From Fasciolopsis buskii (lineage: Eukaryota > Platyhelminthes > Trematoda > Plagiorchiida > Fasciolidae), in the NCBI GenBank assembly GCA_008360955.1, contig LUCM01001514.1:462105-526104 (forward strand): 64,000 bases of DNA, in the 5' to 3' direction. Under the pieces are notes generated by a model. It saw nothing but the letters and a program-made list of their open reading frames with translations. It was not told where the DNA came from and made no database searches. This document shows, piece after piece, positions 13,131 to 25,198 of this stretch. The position numbers were made by a program, and so were the translations under genes. Position 1 is the first letter of the stretch; each line of letters begins with the position of its first letter.

Positions 13131-16100
13131 ATGCAAACATTGTGACGGCCACTCACGCTAACCGAGACTTCGATCAGTTACGCTCGATACTGATGATGCT
13201 ATGCTACTTGCTAATGAAAAATCGCATGTATAAAAGCATCACAAGGAGCATTATTTTTCAATCAACTCCGAACCTCGTTTGGTTCAAATGTGTTTACTTA
13301 TTTGAAAAACCCCTCCCGTCATCGGACATACATATATTGCGATGTAAAACACTTACAAACTGAAGCGTGCCTTGTGTATGCGGCAAGGATTTCCTCCTTA
13401 CCGATGGCGAGTCCTGGGTACAAGATGAGTGCATACGAGTCGCTTTTCTGCTGTCATGCAGTAGCTGAAATGCGTTTTCTATCTTAGCTGTTTGTCGTCA
13501 TCGGATTTATCGCAAACCAGTCGGCTGTCGCCGACCTTGCTCATTTGGGGCACGACAATAAAGTGCATTGGGTGCAGGTACTTTTGGCAATGTTAACGAA
13601 TACGGTGAAAGAATACTGGCACCGCCATCGTTTTCAAAAGTCTACAGTATGATAATGCATCAAATACGTGGTAACTTTAAATATATATAGTCACACTACT
13701 CAGATAATTTTTTCCATGCATGCACGCACCAGATGTTGCAGGAATTTTCGGACAGTCCATCGCTTTAGTCTACTAATGGAATAAAATCACAGGGCAGTCA
13801 CTTTCGTAAGCCTGCTGGCTCGAAGGACAAATACGATTTCTATCGGATATCAATTCTGAATACGGCCGGCCAAAGAAACGGAATAACACAGACGGCAATG
13901 GGGAAATAACATGCTAACCACCACGGTTACGGTGATCTTTCGAATATACAATCCCTAAGTTAAAAGACAATTAGGAGACAGCGCGACTTGCAGTAAGCTC
14001 CTTTCTTACTGGTACCTTTTTCAGATTACGCCCCCGAAACCCGGATATTCCTGGTTCCTGGTGTGGATACATGATTTTCACTAATAGTAAAAATCAAAAT
14101 ATATGTGAAATACACCGTTACGTATTTCTTTTTTCCTCGAAGTACCAATTTACCAGGTGAATATTGGTCGCACGTTGCAATACGTCTGGGCAAACTTGAC
14201 CGGATTGCATACGGTAAGTGGTCCATAGGCTAAACAGTGACTGAGGGATAAAATGATCTCGCCCAAAACTCGTTCGTAATCCGAGTTGGTTTCCGACAAA
14301 AGTCTTCTGGCGTGCGCGGAAAAAGTGCTTGGTGTCGGCGAAATTACTTTCCTTGTATTTCACAACTACTTATATACGCACAATATTGGAGAGTTACTGG
14401 AGCGTATCATTCCTTGTTTACTTACTAGTAAATTTAAAACGAATAGATCAGATGCCTGGACGGTTTATTCATGTTAATCAGTAAACAATCTACTAAAAAG
14501 TAAAAAAAATTGACCAGTAGACTTTAGAAAACCACGGACAAAGGATGAATAATCAAACAGAAAAATGAACAATAAGTTTCACTCAAAATTCTTATTTTCA
14601 AACGACAAAAACCAAAAATGTAATATTTACCATGACAAAACTTTTCGATCACACGAATTATGATGTGAATACTAGCTACGGAGTCATATGTTGCAGTTGC
14701 TGGATTTGGGGTCTTATCAGTATTTGAGAGAGAGGAAAATCTGAACTGCATCTTATCCAACACGTTTTGAATCACCCGATAACAAGCAAATCAGAATTTC
14801 CTAAAGGTTGTAGATCGGAATGAAAGTCATCTGTAGACCGCGATGCGAACGTCTCTGTCTAACCAACCCGAACCTCATAAGTGCGTGACGAGATCAATTG
14901 TTTTATTAGAATATGGTATCTAATTGGAGAGGATGAACTACTATTGAGAGGCGATGATGTCGCAGTTCACGAGTATGTCCACTGCTACATTGGACATGAT
15001 TTGCTGTTGCCAGTTTACTCAGCCCGTGGTCATAGGACACAATTAGAATTTTCACTGAGTTTCTGTCACTGATTCGTTGACTGACGCACTATTTCATTTT
15101 CAGTTCACCTCAGTATCAACATCCCACATCTGAGATACTGAAGTGAAATTATTTTCTCGTCACTTAATTGGACTAAATTCTCTTGATCTCTTTGTATAAT
15201 CCGTGGGTTCCAGTTAAACAGTAAACGGTTGTTGTGCCCCCGAATAAATTCTCTGCACATTTCGATTTAACGATAGAACAGCGGACATTTTAACCATTCA
15301 AACACAACAAACGATTGAACGTTGACTGGGATGTATCGAGCCCGTATAAAGCCCAACAGAAAATTTCATGAATTCGTCTTCTGTCAAAATAATGTAGTCT
15401 TAAATACTAGTTAGTAACATGAGACATACCGATTTCGCGAAACGGAACGGTGTGTTCTATATATAAAAGATTATACAAATGTTTTTCTGATTTCCACAAT
15501 GACCATATACTTGAAAAGGAAATTTTCGGGAAACATCACCGTAGTATACATTGTGGAATCTTCCAAACACAAGTCGACCCGCTTGTGGTGAAAGCGAGTG
15601 CCGATTATACTCGCTGAAACAGCCCGGTAATCGCACAAACTGTTGGAGAATCTCAGGGATACACGGAAACTGAATCCAAATTTTCTAACTTTTAACACAA
15701 CTAATTTCGATTTGGGACTTATCAATTGGAATGTAACACGATGCTCGTTTGATGAAAGATGAATCACAATTTGATGTGGAGTCATTGTTAGGTTTTCTTA
15801 AATGTTTGTGGAACTTTCTACAGCGCATTGTTGATAAGGCATACAACACTTTCGCTCTAATACGTAAAACACAGAGATCTGGGATTCCGTTGGAAAGTTG
15901 TATTGTTTTTTATGGCGCAATCATTTCTGTACATGAACGTCCGCATGTGAGTCAAAAAACTACAATGAAGAAAAATAGTTACAATCATCATCTTATAAAA
16001 AGTGACAGTGGAAACAAAACTCGTTAAATGAACAGGATGAGCACTTATATAGGTTGCTTGGAAAGTGATTCTGGTTTGTCAAGATTCGTCCTAGATATGG

Positions 16101-19100
16101 AAGTGTATTTCCCATAATTATTGATTCTAGAGAGTATGGAATGCAAAGTGGATGGAGCTGACGTATGAGATCGATTTTTTGGGATAGTATCATACAGCGA
16201 ATCAGCGGAATCTGAAAGTATCTTGTAAGCAAACTTCTCTTATGTGAACAAGTGCTGATCATAGTTTAACGGTCAACTGGTTTAGTGATACAAAGACACG
16301 GTTAATAATTGCCAATTTCCGGTGAAGAATTCTAGTTTTTCGTAAGCGAAATTGCAAAGGTAATAGGAAAGCAATAAAGAAGGGTTGTGAAGGCATGCTG
16401 GTGTACAAAACGGTTTCATTTCATCGAGTGGAGGCCCTCTGGTTGGAAATCAAAGAACTCGAAGACTCTTTACACAAGTGGAAATGTGAGAAATCCGCCT
16501 CCGATTTTACCATTGGCAACCCCTAGATATTTCGCAGATTCCAAGTCGGTGAAAGACAGCTTAGATGGGCAAACAGCCCTGAAGAAAGACAGTAGACATT
16601 AGAAACATCTAGAAATGTTAAAAGTAAACCTGACCTGTACAACAATAGCAAGTAGAAGACAAGCAGCTGATAGAAATTTGATAGTCTTCATTGCCAGACA
16701 CAGCTTCAGAGAAGATAAACTCACCAGCATAATTAAACAGGTGACAGGAAGAACCGTGGTCACTGATGAACGTGCTGAACAGATATGGAAGGAGAACAAC
16801 ACCCTGAATCACTCCAAAGCTTTTAATGTCCAACCGTCAATTCATATTACTTGAGATCTGTTGGCAAAGTAATCAGATAGTCATTGCTAATAACCGTCTG
16901 GGACAACCAAAGAAACAGTCTTATAAGACATAAAGTACAGATCTCGTCAGTGGACTTATAGACACGATGAACAACGGGAGCAATAGCGTCCAAATTGGGC
17001 CTCTTAGAGGTTTTAGCCAACTGAAAGAGGTTGGCAGGCCAAGGACAACCAAGATTCCAACTGATTATGTAAAGAGTGAGAATAATCATTCCAGTTACAG
17101 TAGTAAATTCATTCATAAACATACCCACTTGAAAAAAGAGTCATGTTATTCTACCAGTTGGTGTTTTCGAAAACCATAATACCAATTTTTGCAAATATAG
17201 TCAAACCTGAAACTAATCGAGACAGGCTAGAATTGGTAACCACGCTAACACCAAACAGACAGTCATCCACGTTAAACGTGGTTCGTGTGTGATATCCAAG
17301 CTCAACCATTCCGTTGGTCCAGCTTCTATCCGCATCCATGATAGTTCTGCATTTCGATGACCTTATCAGTAGTGACCTGAACAAATGAATCTGCCAACGA
17401 CAACGGAATGCATTTGCATATAACTTTCAAACGGCAGTACCTTTGCAATTTCAGGTGCACTCGTTTCCTGCATGTCCAACCCGTGAGTTGACGTCAATCG
17501 CTGTAACATCAAGCTGCTTTAGTGAGTTTCTGAATTTTGTTTGGACAGCCGATTGCCGTCGAATAAGCCTCGGAAATCTTGGCCTGATAAGGTCAGAGCG
17601 AAAATCAGTTTATGCCTTGGAATGCAAAATTCGAGCCCAAGTTGCAGCTGGGAGAGGGCATTCAGTTAATTATTCCCAACAAGACGGGGTAAAGAATTGC
17701 ACGGTATCTCCGATTTTCAGCAGCTACATGAGCGTTTTACTGGACGACGTATTATCGATAAGTGCTCAAAATAATGTTAACTTTAGTGAGAATTCACTAG
17801 CTGCATTTTAGAATAGAATGAAAACTATTCACAGTATTTTACTTTCATGTAAGCAAAAGACATATCACACTTTGATACGCGAATACTACACCGTTGAGCT
17901 ATAAAAAAACGGGATGCATCTGCGAACCCGTGACACAGCCTGGGAGAACATTTGGGGTAGTTGAAGTAGATAACCCTTTCCTCGCACACAAGCATACACC
18001 TGGAACTTCTAAAAACATTTTTGCCCAATTAATTCCCTAAATTAACTCTCCTACTTCGTTCCACTGGCTCTCACGTCTGACGCTTTCATCAGTTCTCTAC
18101 TGAACCGATAAAACTCGATATTCAATATCTTGGATGACTGTCATTGCAGTCAACTCCGGTATAAGTATCTTTGCCCATGTCATTTTTGGGAAACATGTTT
18201 TTTGTGTGTGAAATTCACATTACCGCAAGAACTATTGCCACCATGTAATTACCACCAAGCATCTTTCGCGGTCTAAACCCGACCAAACCTAACGATTTTT
18301 TTCTGGTGCGGAATTCTACACAGACAAAGTGGGTTCGAGCGCGATCAAAAGTAAACAGTAGGCTGTTCGTTTTGCTCATTACCCCAGGGTTGACCTGATT
18401 GCAATTTTTGCCACTTCCAGTCTTCGCCCCGGAACAATATGGTATCTACTATCCTCTCCACAGTGAGTGTGTAAGTGTGGTGGGTGATGAACCGTAACAC
18501 CCACTGTCCTGGTCGAAGGTCAGTACAACTGGTTTCTTCAATCACTAAACTGAACAAAACTCCCGAATGATTAGGTCAGTTAACAGCGATGGGCCTAATT
18601 AAACAGCAGACCGATCGATAACTAAGTAAGGAGCATTGACAACACGAGTGTCCGGTCAGTTTGGCCGTTCTCAGTAGAACTAGAGGGAACGGGAGATAGG
18701 AGCGATTGTCGATTGGCAAGTCGAAGCCGCAGCGAACTTCTCACCTTTTTCTGCGTTTCAAAACAGGCGGCCTGCGCTGAAAACCCACCTCTAATCAAGT
18801 GCCCAAAAAGGTTCACTTATAAGTTGGTGGTTGGAACACATTTCGTCGTATGACAGCTAGAATCACTGAACCTTAAGGCTGTGTTGATCGCGATCAGAAC
18901 CAACTGTCCCAAATGAACTTAAGAAAACAAAAATTTCGATTCGTTATAAAAGTAGTGAATAGTATTCACCATATACTAATTAAAAATAAATAAAAATTCG
19001 GGCTGTTGCGATGGTTTGAGCATTAAAACACGAGGAGGAAAAGAATGAAACGAAATGAAATGCACACCAAGTGCTGACCAAACACAGTGGCGATATAAAA

Positions 19101-19384
19101 CACTGGAGATCATTTTTTTTCAGATAAAATCTGATTTGGAGTTGAAATAAAAGTAAATTTGAGTTAGGTTTGTGCACGTCCATCTCATTAACGGTTTGTT
19201 CGTCAATTGGTTTGCCTGATGACCAGCGTGAAGATCGAATTCGGGATCTGTGGGATACATTGAGTGAGAAAACAAGAACGATAATAGCAGTAATAATAAT
19301 AGCAATAATCAGAATAATAATTGTAGTATTAGTGATGATCACTATGAGTAGTAGTCCTTTTTAAGGAAGGAAACGATCATTCAT
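13131..19384. other. No recognised gene
   Basis: About 6 kb with only short open frames. The longest plus-strand frame (17443-17811) ends in a peptide loosely reminiscent of the reverse transcriptase GVRQGCPLSP block (DGVKNCTVSPIF). The match is too weak to call. Positions 19280-19345 are a degenerate AAT/ATA trinucleotide repeat. Confidence 0.4.
19280..19345. repeat. Degenerate AAT-rich trinucleotide repeat
   Basis: Imperfect ATA, AAT and GTA triplets dominate this stretch. It is simple-sequence DNA with no evident function. Confidence 0.6.
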
Positions 19385-19548
19385 GAGATAATAGGGGTCA
19401 GATTGTCATAGAGAAGTCGTAGCAACACTGCACAGCTGCCTCCAGCCCCTATTATCTCCTCCAGTCAGAGAATCGAACTGATGCTCGAGCTCGGAACGAG
19501 CTATTGTCAGCGGATAATCCTAGACGTTAGTCTAGCCGCGTTGGGTCT
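19385..19548 (-). repeat. tRNA-derived SINE-like repeat with hairpin tail
   Basis: On the minus strand a tRNA-like head (about 19548-19465) contains the hairpin CTAGAC-TAAC-GTCTAG, the D-arm-like GATTATCCGCTGACA, and a B-box-like CAGTTCGATTC (19470-19480). Its downstream tail (19465-19385) is bracketed by an inverted repeat of GAGATAATAGGGG (near 19387 and 19452), which would fold into a long hairpin. Pol III promoter-like boxes followed by an unrelated tail are the hallmark of a SINE. Only one copy is visible here, so dispersal is inferred. Confidence 0.5.
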
Positions 19549-22089
19549 CAATGATTTACAACAATTCAACATCACTTGATGCAGTACCTATTGGTTACAA
19601 GTTTCACACGGTCATAAACCTTCACGTAACAAATCTTAGATCTCTAACTGATGGACGATTTGCTCACAAGACTGAATACCCAAATTTGAATGTCCACGGT
19701 AGAACGGAAGCGAAATTAGGGATATAACCAGAACGCACGATTTTGTTAACCGCGATTATTCGTAGTTGCATGATGTTCATAATAATCGTGTTAAAAAACA
19801 ATGGTTTATTTGTAGAAAATCAGTGGTTCGCAAAATAGTACCTCACATTTCCGACCTTGGTTCCCATGACAAGGTCAAGTCTTCTTGACTTACTGGCTGT
19901 CAAGTAATCGATGAATGTTCTCAATGTTTTGTCCCAAGCTGTCACCGAAGTTGACCAATTCTGACAATTTGATAAGCGTCCCATCAGTAAATTTTTCAAT
20001 TGCGACTGGATGTTTTAATGTAAGTTCAAATCTGCGGAATTAGTTGGTCATCGAAGGGATCTTATTCCTCCAGCTTTCGTGCAGCGATTTGTACTGAATG
20101 GGAACGTGCCTTATCGCCGTGGACGGCTGGGGTTTTGATTCAGTGGCTTGCACAACCTGCAATACATTCTAAAGATTATCAATCTTCATCCGCCAATTTT
20201 CTCAGGTATGTATTATCCATAGTGTTCGTACCTTGATCATTTCGTCAACGGAGAGTGTATCGATTCCTATATTCCATATTCCATCCGCTAAAATGGCTGC
20301 GCATGAAGCCAAAAACGTCCCCCTAAGAGTGTTGCAAATCTTCTCGGACTTTTTACGTAGGCCTGGACGAGGTTTTCTCTCTCCTACTAATACGATCTAG
20401 GTGAGGTGCCTTTATCGCTGCTTGAGCAGTTCGATGTTGCTCAATGACCGCACAACTGGTAACAACCGTGATTTCACGCCGACTTGACAAATCATGTGTT
20501 GCGTACATGGAAAGACTGCTATTCAACTTAACACAAGTTTTTCCTGTGTACTTTTGCATTGAAGACAATCTAGACTCAAAATGAAATGTTGTCACAGTTC
20601 AAACATGATCGGCGTAGAGAAAATCATTTGAGGGACTACGGGGAAGTGGCTCTAAATGAAAGCAGGAATATCCATACTGTTCGATGCCGAAATATTTAGG
20701 GATTACAAAACCAGTTTAAGAATAACGATACATCCGTACGAGCACGGGAATTATAGGGTGACGAAGGACAATATTTAGGAAAGGGAGATGAGATCAGTAA
20801 ATTAAACTATTAACCTTTCATGATGATAACCCTTGTCTCCATTGAGCTGGGGTCGGTAAGAGAACGCTGACCGGATACGATCTGTTCCATGAACGCCTAG
20901 GTCCCCGGGTTACAGTCCACATGAAAACTTGTGAAACTGTTTAACAGTCAAGATTTGGCTGGCGCAAAACTACGGGGTCATCAGAGCTTGACAAGGTCGT
21001 GACAAAGATTAGGAAAAACTATCAATGCCATTCACAGAGGGGCCGATAGGTTACTTCGTGATAAGAATCGGAAATGATACTTCCACCGAAACCAAAAATA
21101 TAAGACACCGATTTAAGTACCAACGATTTTCTCACAATATATTATCTTCAGTATTTCCCTTGAAAAAACTTACCATATTTATAGAAAACATGAATGCAAT
21201 CGAATCTGCTACAAAAATCAAGCAACTCACAGGAGATGAACCATTCTAATCGACTTGCGTGTCTTTGTAAATGGAAAACATACACACTACTGCTAAGGCT
21301 CAACTTGCTGAATTTGCCATCCTAACAGCCAATTCAACCAGTGTATGAATGCCGTAGCACATTTTCTCATTCCTATCGTACAGTGTCTTTTTTCCTCGCA
21401 TACGTTTTCGTCGGCACACAAAAGTTGCCTGTATTATAAATTGCTTCTTGCCATATTTTCAACTGTTCATCTCTGTGTATATTTTTTCTCACCAAAAAAT
21501 TGAACATTGCCTCACCGTAGATGTTGTAGTTCGGCGAATTACAACATTTACTAACAAGGCCGTGTTGTTAAAACTATACCATTCGTAATATAAAAATACA
21601 TGGTACACTGATTTTTCGATACAATAGATCGTTCGATCGTTCGATCTGGAGATCTACGGTCAGTTGCTTGGTTCCTCGAAGGGTAAGTGAGGCGACACCT
21701 GACATAATTCGGTCGTATTCAATACGCTATTCCTCGAAAAATAATTCAAGGCATGGTCATATGTCATATCAAAAGATATAAAGAACAAAAATTCGCGTTG
21801 TTAGCTAAAAGTATACTGATGCTCACAGGTTCAATTAGAAATTCAGTGGACTTCCAGTTGGACCTAGTGATGTGCGAATCTATCTACTCACGCACAACAG
21901 GAATTGCCCGAAATCGCTTAGCGATATTGCACTGCGGTCCTAATATAATGGAGATGTCAGTCGCAAAAGTATTTTAAAAGGACATTTCTCATTTTATTCT
22001 CTTCCATAATTAATTTTGAATATAGCGTATGGGTTTAAATCGAGTGATCTGAGCGACCATAGTGGAGATTTGCTCGCACGGTGTTCGTG
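19549..22089. other. No recognised gene
   Basis: Non-coding in both strands as far as I can read. Near 21625-21650 the octamer ATCGTTCG is repeated in a short, nearly palindromic tandem, which is too short to interpret. Confidence 0.4.
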
Positions 22090-22380
22090 CGCTGAAAATG
22101 ACCAGTGGGCTTAGGAATGATCGTACCGCGAAACTGAGCGAAGTCAAACGACTGAGTGATTCACGCAAGAAGACTGTAGAAACTGGTGAACAGAATCGAC
22201 GTTGCACTTCACTCCGCGAATGTTGGTGACGGTAATTTTAACTTATTGAATTTTTGCCTGCATACTGAAAGCATGACAACGAGCGCTTATGTAGTTGTGC
22301 CCTATCACGGTTGGTTTGACAATAGACGGGCCCTGGTGATCCTGAGATTTGAAGTGACGAGCCGCATAGGGACCCAGTAG
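22090..22380 (-). pseudogene. Inverted 5' fragment of the Jockey-like element
   Basis: The stretch 22180-22380 is the reverse complement of 4006-4215 with moderate divergence. Shared blocks include CATTCGCGG and the pyrimidine-rich run around GTCTTCT. It is the 5' end of the endonuclease region of the Jockey-like family, here facing minus. The plus-strand open frame in this interval is therefore an antisense shadow, not a gene. It ends abruptly at the start of the RTE-A piece at 22381. The outer (left) limit is uncertain. Confidence 0.65.
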
Positions 22381-22938
22381 ATCAGAGGTAGCACTGAACA
22401 GGAACATAACAGAACCATCTAACACGGTAGACGATGTGCTTCGGCATGACGATCCATGTCAGAAGTTGATCATGGCCATCACGTGATGTGAATGGCCAAC
22501 ATTCGTCTGCCATATCGTGCCCTATTTTGGGTTCCTCCCAAGGAATGGACGAATCCATGTGAAGGTCAGCAGATGAGGTGGCCACGTGGAATGAGAAAAT
22601 GCACAGCGAACTTGGGTAACGTAGGCGTCTCACGTCCTCGTGGTTGCGGGTCCGAATGACCCGTCAACTAGTGGGCTGAAGACACTGAAGGATAGACAGT
22701 GAACTGTGAACAGTGGCATTCGTGTTGTCATTTTCAATCGAATCAGAATGATTGAAAGAGTGTGTTTGTACAGTTAGACTGTGTTTCGTGTGTTGGCTAT
22801 TGCAGCATTCTCATCTTTTCCCTCCTGTGTGGGTCCACTCCCTGGTCGCCTTGGAAATTCACTTTTTTTATAGAAACGTATAACTCTGGTGGAAAGGCGG
22901 CAGTCAGTGAGGCTTGTCATGCTGTTTACCGCTGAACA
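22381..22938 (+). pseudogene. RTE-A 3' end, copy A
   Basis: A 5'-truncated RTE-A fragment consisting of the last codons of the reverse transcriptase ORF and the 3' untranslated region, plus strand. It matches the 3' part of copy C (41950-42410, reversed). Its last 436 bases (22503-22938) are almost identical, with no length change, to the reverse complement of 25199-25634 in copy B. The only differences I found are two single bases near 22652 and 22687. The element ends at CCGCTGAACA, the same terminus as copy B. It sits immediately before an RTE-B piece that starts mid-protein, implying insertion into an older element. Confidence 0.8.
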
Positions 22939-23560
22939 ATTATGATGTGAACGATTACGTAGTCATGTTTGGGGTAAGTTTCGCACATTTACAGTGCAAA
23001 ATGCTGTTGCTGGATGGGATCGGTTCGAAGCCCAACCTTGTGTTTTTGAAAAAGGAGAAGTTGAATGAATTAGATGAGTTTTATTCTTTGAACAGTTGCA
23101 CGTCAACAGGCGGTCTTCTGTTGAATGAAGTGACTTCATGTATGCAAAATGCATGATTGGCAGTCACCAAATTGAGGCATAAATTGCACTGGCATGATAT
23201 TCACTAATCGATCAAGGGTCCTGTTTACACAGTAGCTATAAGGTTGGTGCTGTTACAGGGTTCAGAAACATAGTCGATGAAAGTAAATGTGAGCAGAGTT
23301 TCGATCTTCGAACACCGTTCTCTTCTTGGTATTGGTAGAATATGGCCAGACAATTGTTTTCACTAACTCAGAATTTGTACTTAGAAAGCCGGGTCACAGA
23401 ACTCAGTCAATCGGATACGGACTCAATTTAAATAGATTTAGGTCGTTACGTATGTCCGCAGATGGATTCATCTGGTGCGCGCAATTATTGGCGGTAAGAT
23501 GGGTCAAAGTAATTGTTCCCTGGTGTTGTAGAAAAGTATGAAAATAATAAGTAGCTGACT
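22939..23560 (+). pseudogene. RTE-B reverse transcriptase C-terminal fragment
   Basis: The translation begins mid-protein with NDYVVMFGVSF, then CKMLLLDGIGSKPNLV, ELDEFYSLNSC and TSTGGLLLNEVTSCMQNA. After a stop it continues VTKLRH, SIKGPVYTVAIRLVLLQGSETW and FEHRSLLGIGRIW. These match, in order, the post-catalytic thumb and C-terminal segments of RTE reverse transcriptases that I also read at 35000-36260 and 45560-46560. Several stops interrupt it and the polymerase palm is absent. The abrupt left edge coincides with the 3' end of RTE-A copy A. Confidence 0.75.
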
Positions 23561-25198
23561 GACCCCAGCAGTTCGAACTGGGTTGCTGGTTTGGGGTCCA
23601 ACGGATCCCCCAAACTGACAGTTGGAGACGTTTGGCGATATAGCCAAACGCCACAGTCAGTAGCGCTCTTGCATCCACATTGTTTCCGTATCTCTGCAGT
23701 TCTTGTGGTTAATATTCTTACGACTTTTGTTTCTTCCTTATTCAGTGCTGCGCTGTAAACACCAGCATCAGAACACGTTGGTGCAAGTTTAACGGTTATG
23801 AAAGTTGAACTGAAATGAACCACGACTGCATGCACCCGACCAAGCGAGAGTTCCTTGAAGAACGCTGGTGGGATAATATACCTTCCGTAGTTGACTAGGT
23901 TCTCGGATTCGAAGTCAGCGGGAAACAGGTGGTACTTTTGGAGACCATGGCAACGAGTACCCTTCCAAATCTGGACAGCATGCAACGACCTAGGAAGAAG
24001 TGTTAGCATTATTCGTCGACCGACGAATAGTCGAGGTTATTTTACTACCAGAGGCCAAAACGGTAGACACTAGATTTTCTCACTATCATTTATTTATAGT
24101 TTATTTTTATTAGGATCCCCATATTCATCATGCGGAAGAGTGCCACCAAATTTAGCACAAGATTCGATCATTTTAGGAGGGGAGCAAGCATTTTTGGCGA
24201 TATATATCGAACTTAAGGTATATGGAAAACATTGCCTGTTTCATCACAAGCATTTGAGCGGTAAAATTGCTGAGAAAATGTGCTAAACGCATCAGCTCCG
24301 TTAGCGGAGAATCAAACCACTAATCAGGCGAAAATACTGGTGTACGCAAAGAGAGACAAATAAAATCCGAACCATATGATTTCAACGGCAACAAAAAAAC
24401 GACCATGTCGATAACTGAAGTTCGAAGTTTCATTGGTTTAATTAGTCTGAAAATTGATTTTGGTCATGGTTATTTCAACCGGGAGATGAATTTATTTCAG
24501 TCGAAACAGTGTAACTTCGATCTTGTAACTTTCAAATCAAAGGAACAGATATTGGAGCTTTTACCAATATTACCAATCGCAGCTATAGTATTGTCATTGG
24601 GACTAACAGTAAAAAATAACAATTCCAATAACGATCAACAACACAAGTTCGGCAGTAACATTTCATGACGAGAAAAACCAAAAGTCAAAATATGTGGTTC
24701 AGAAGTAATAATACTGGGGCCAAAGAAAGAAGAAATCACAATCGTCATCGCTGTCATTGTCAAGTGGTTCATAATTCGATGACCTTATGATATGCGGTGT
24801 CAGAATTCGTTTACTGGAACCTGAGAGCTTCCTGTTCTACACCCTTGACCAAACAAATGAGTCCCTTTTAGTTCTATAAGTGGCTTTATGTTTCTTCCGA
24901 TTTTCAACCGAATTAGGATGATAAAGGCAGAGCTGATGGAGGAATCGACCTGACACACATTGAATCCATCATGTGATTGGGTCAGCCATGGAGACCACAA
25001 CGGTAACGTCCAAGTTCATGTCACAGCAAGTCTGTCAATTCGACGTCTCCGCTCTCTCCATGATCTGTGAACTCAATTGTTGTGAAAATGCGTGGAAGCC
25101 GATGCACTGGAGAAAAAACGGAATATTTTAGGCATGTGCGAGTGATTTATCCCGCCTCAAACGTGAGCCATCTTCGGCTTACTACTCGCTGTAATCAC
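23561..25198. other. Loop of the inverted RTE-A pair; mostly unrecognised
   Basis: Apart from a possible Gypsy-like scrap near 24390-24560, I recognise nothing. The long minus-strand frame 23485-24009 (174 codons) overlaps the RTE-B fragment and resembles no known family. Confidence 0.35.
24390..24560 (+). pseudogene. Possible Gypsy-type reverse transcriptase scrap
   Basis: The plus-strand translation has MSITEVRSFIGLISL followed about 20 residues later by FQSKQCNFDLVTFKSKEQ. Ty3/Gypsy polymerases carry TEVRSFLGLxNYYRRF just after the palm, followed by a KxxxFxW...CQxAFxxLK block. The first segment fits well and the second poorly. No other part of a Gypsy element is visible, so this is a tentative call based on one motif. 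Confidence 0.3.

Noticed and set aside
17443..17811. A possible reverse transcriptase scrap (DGVKNCTVSPIF).
   Set aside because: Only one short segment resembles the GVRQGCPLSP block; nothing before or after it fits in any frame.
22186..22380. Conserved-looking frame shared with 4009-4206.
   Set aside because: The similarity comes from the Jockey endonuclease 5' region on the opposite strand; this frame is its antisense shadow.
23485..24009. A 174-codon minus-strand open frame.
   Set aside because: Part of it is antisense to an RTE-B fragment, its peptide matches no family I know, and no splice or start context supports it.
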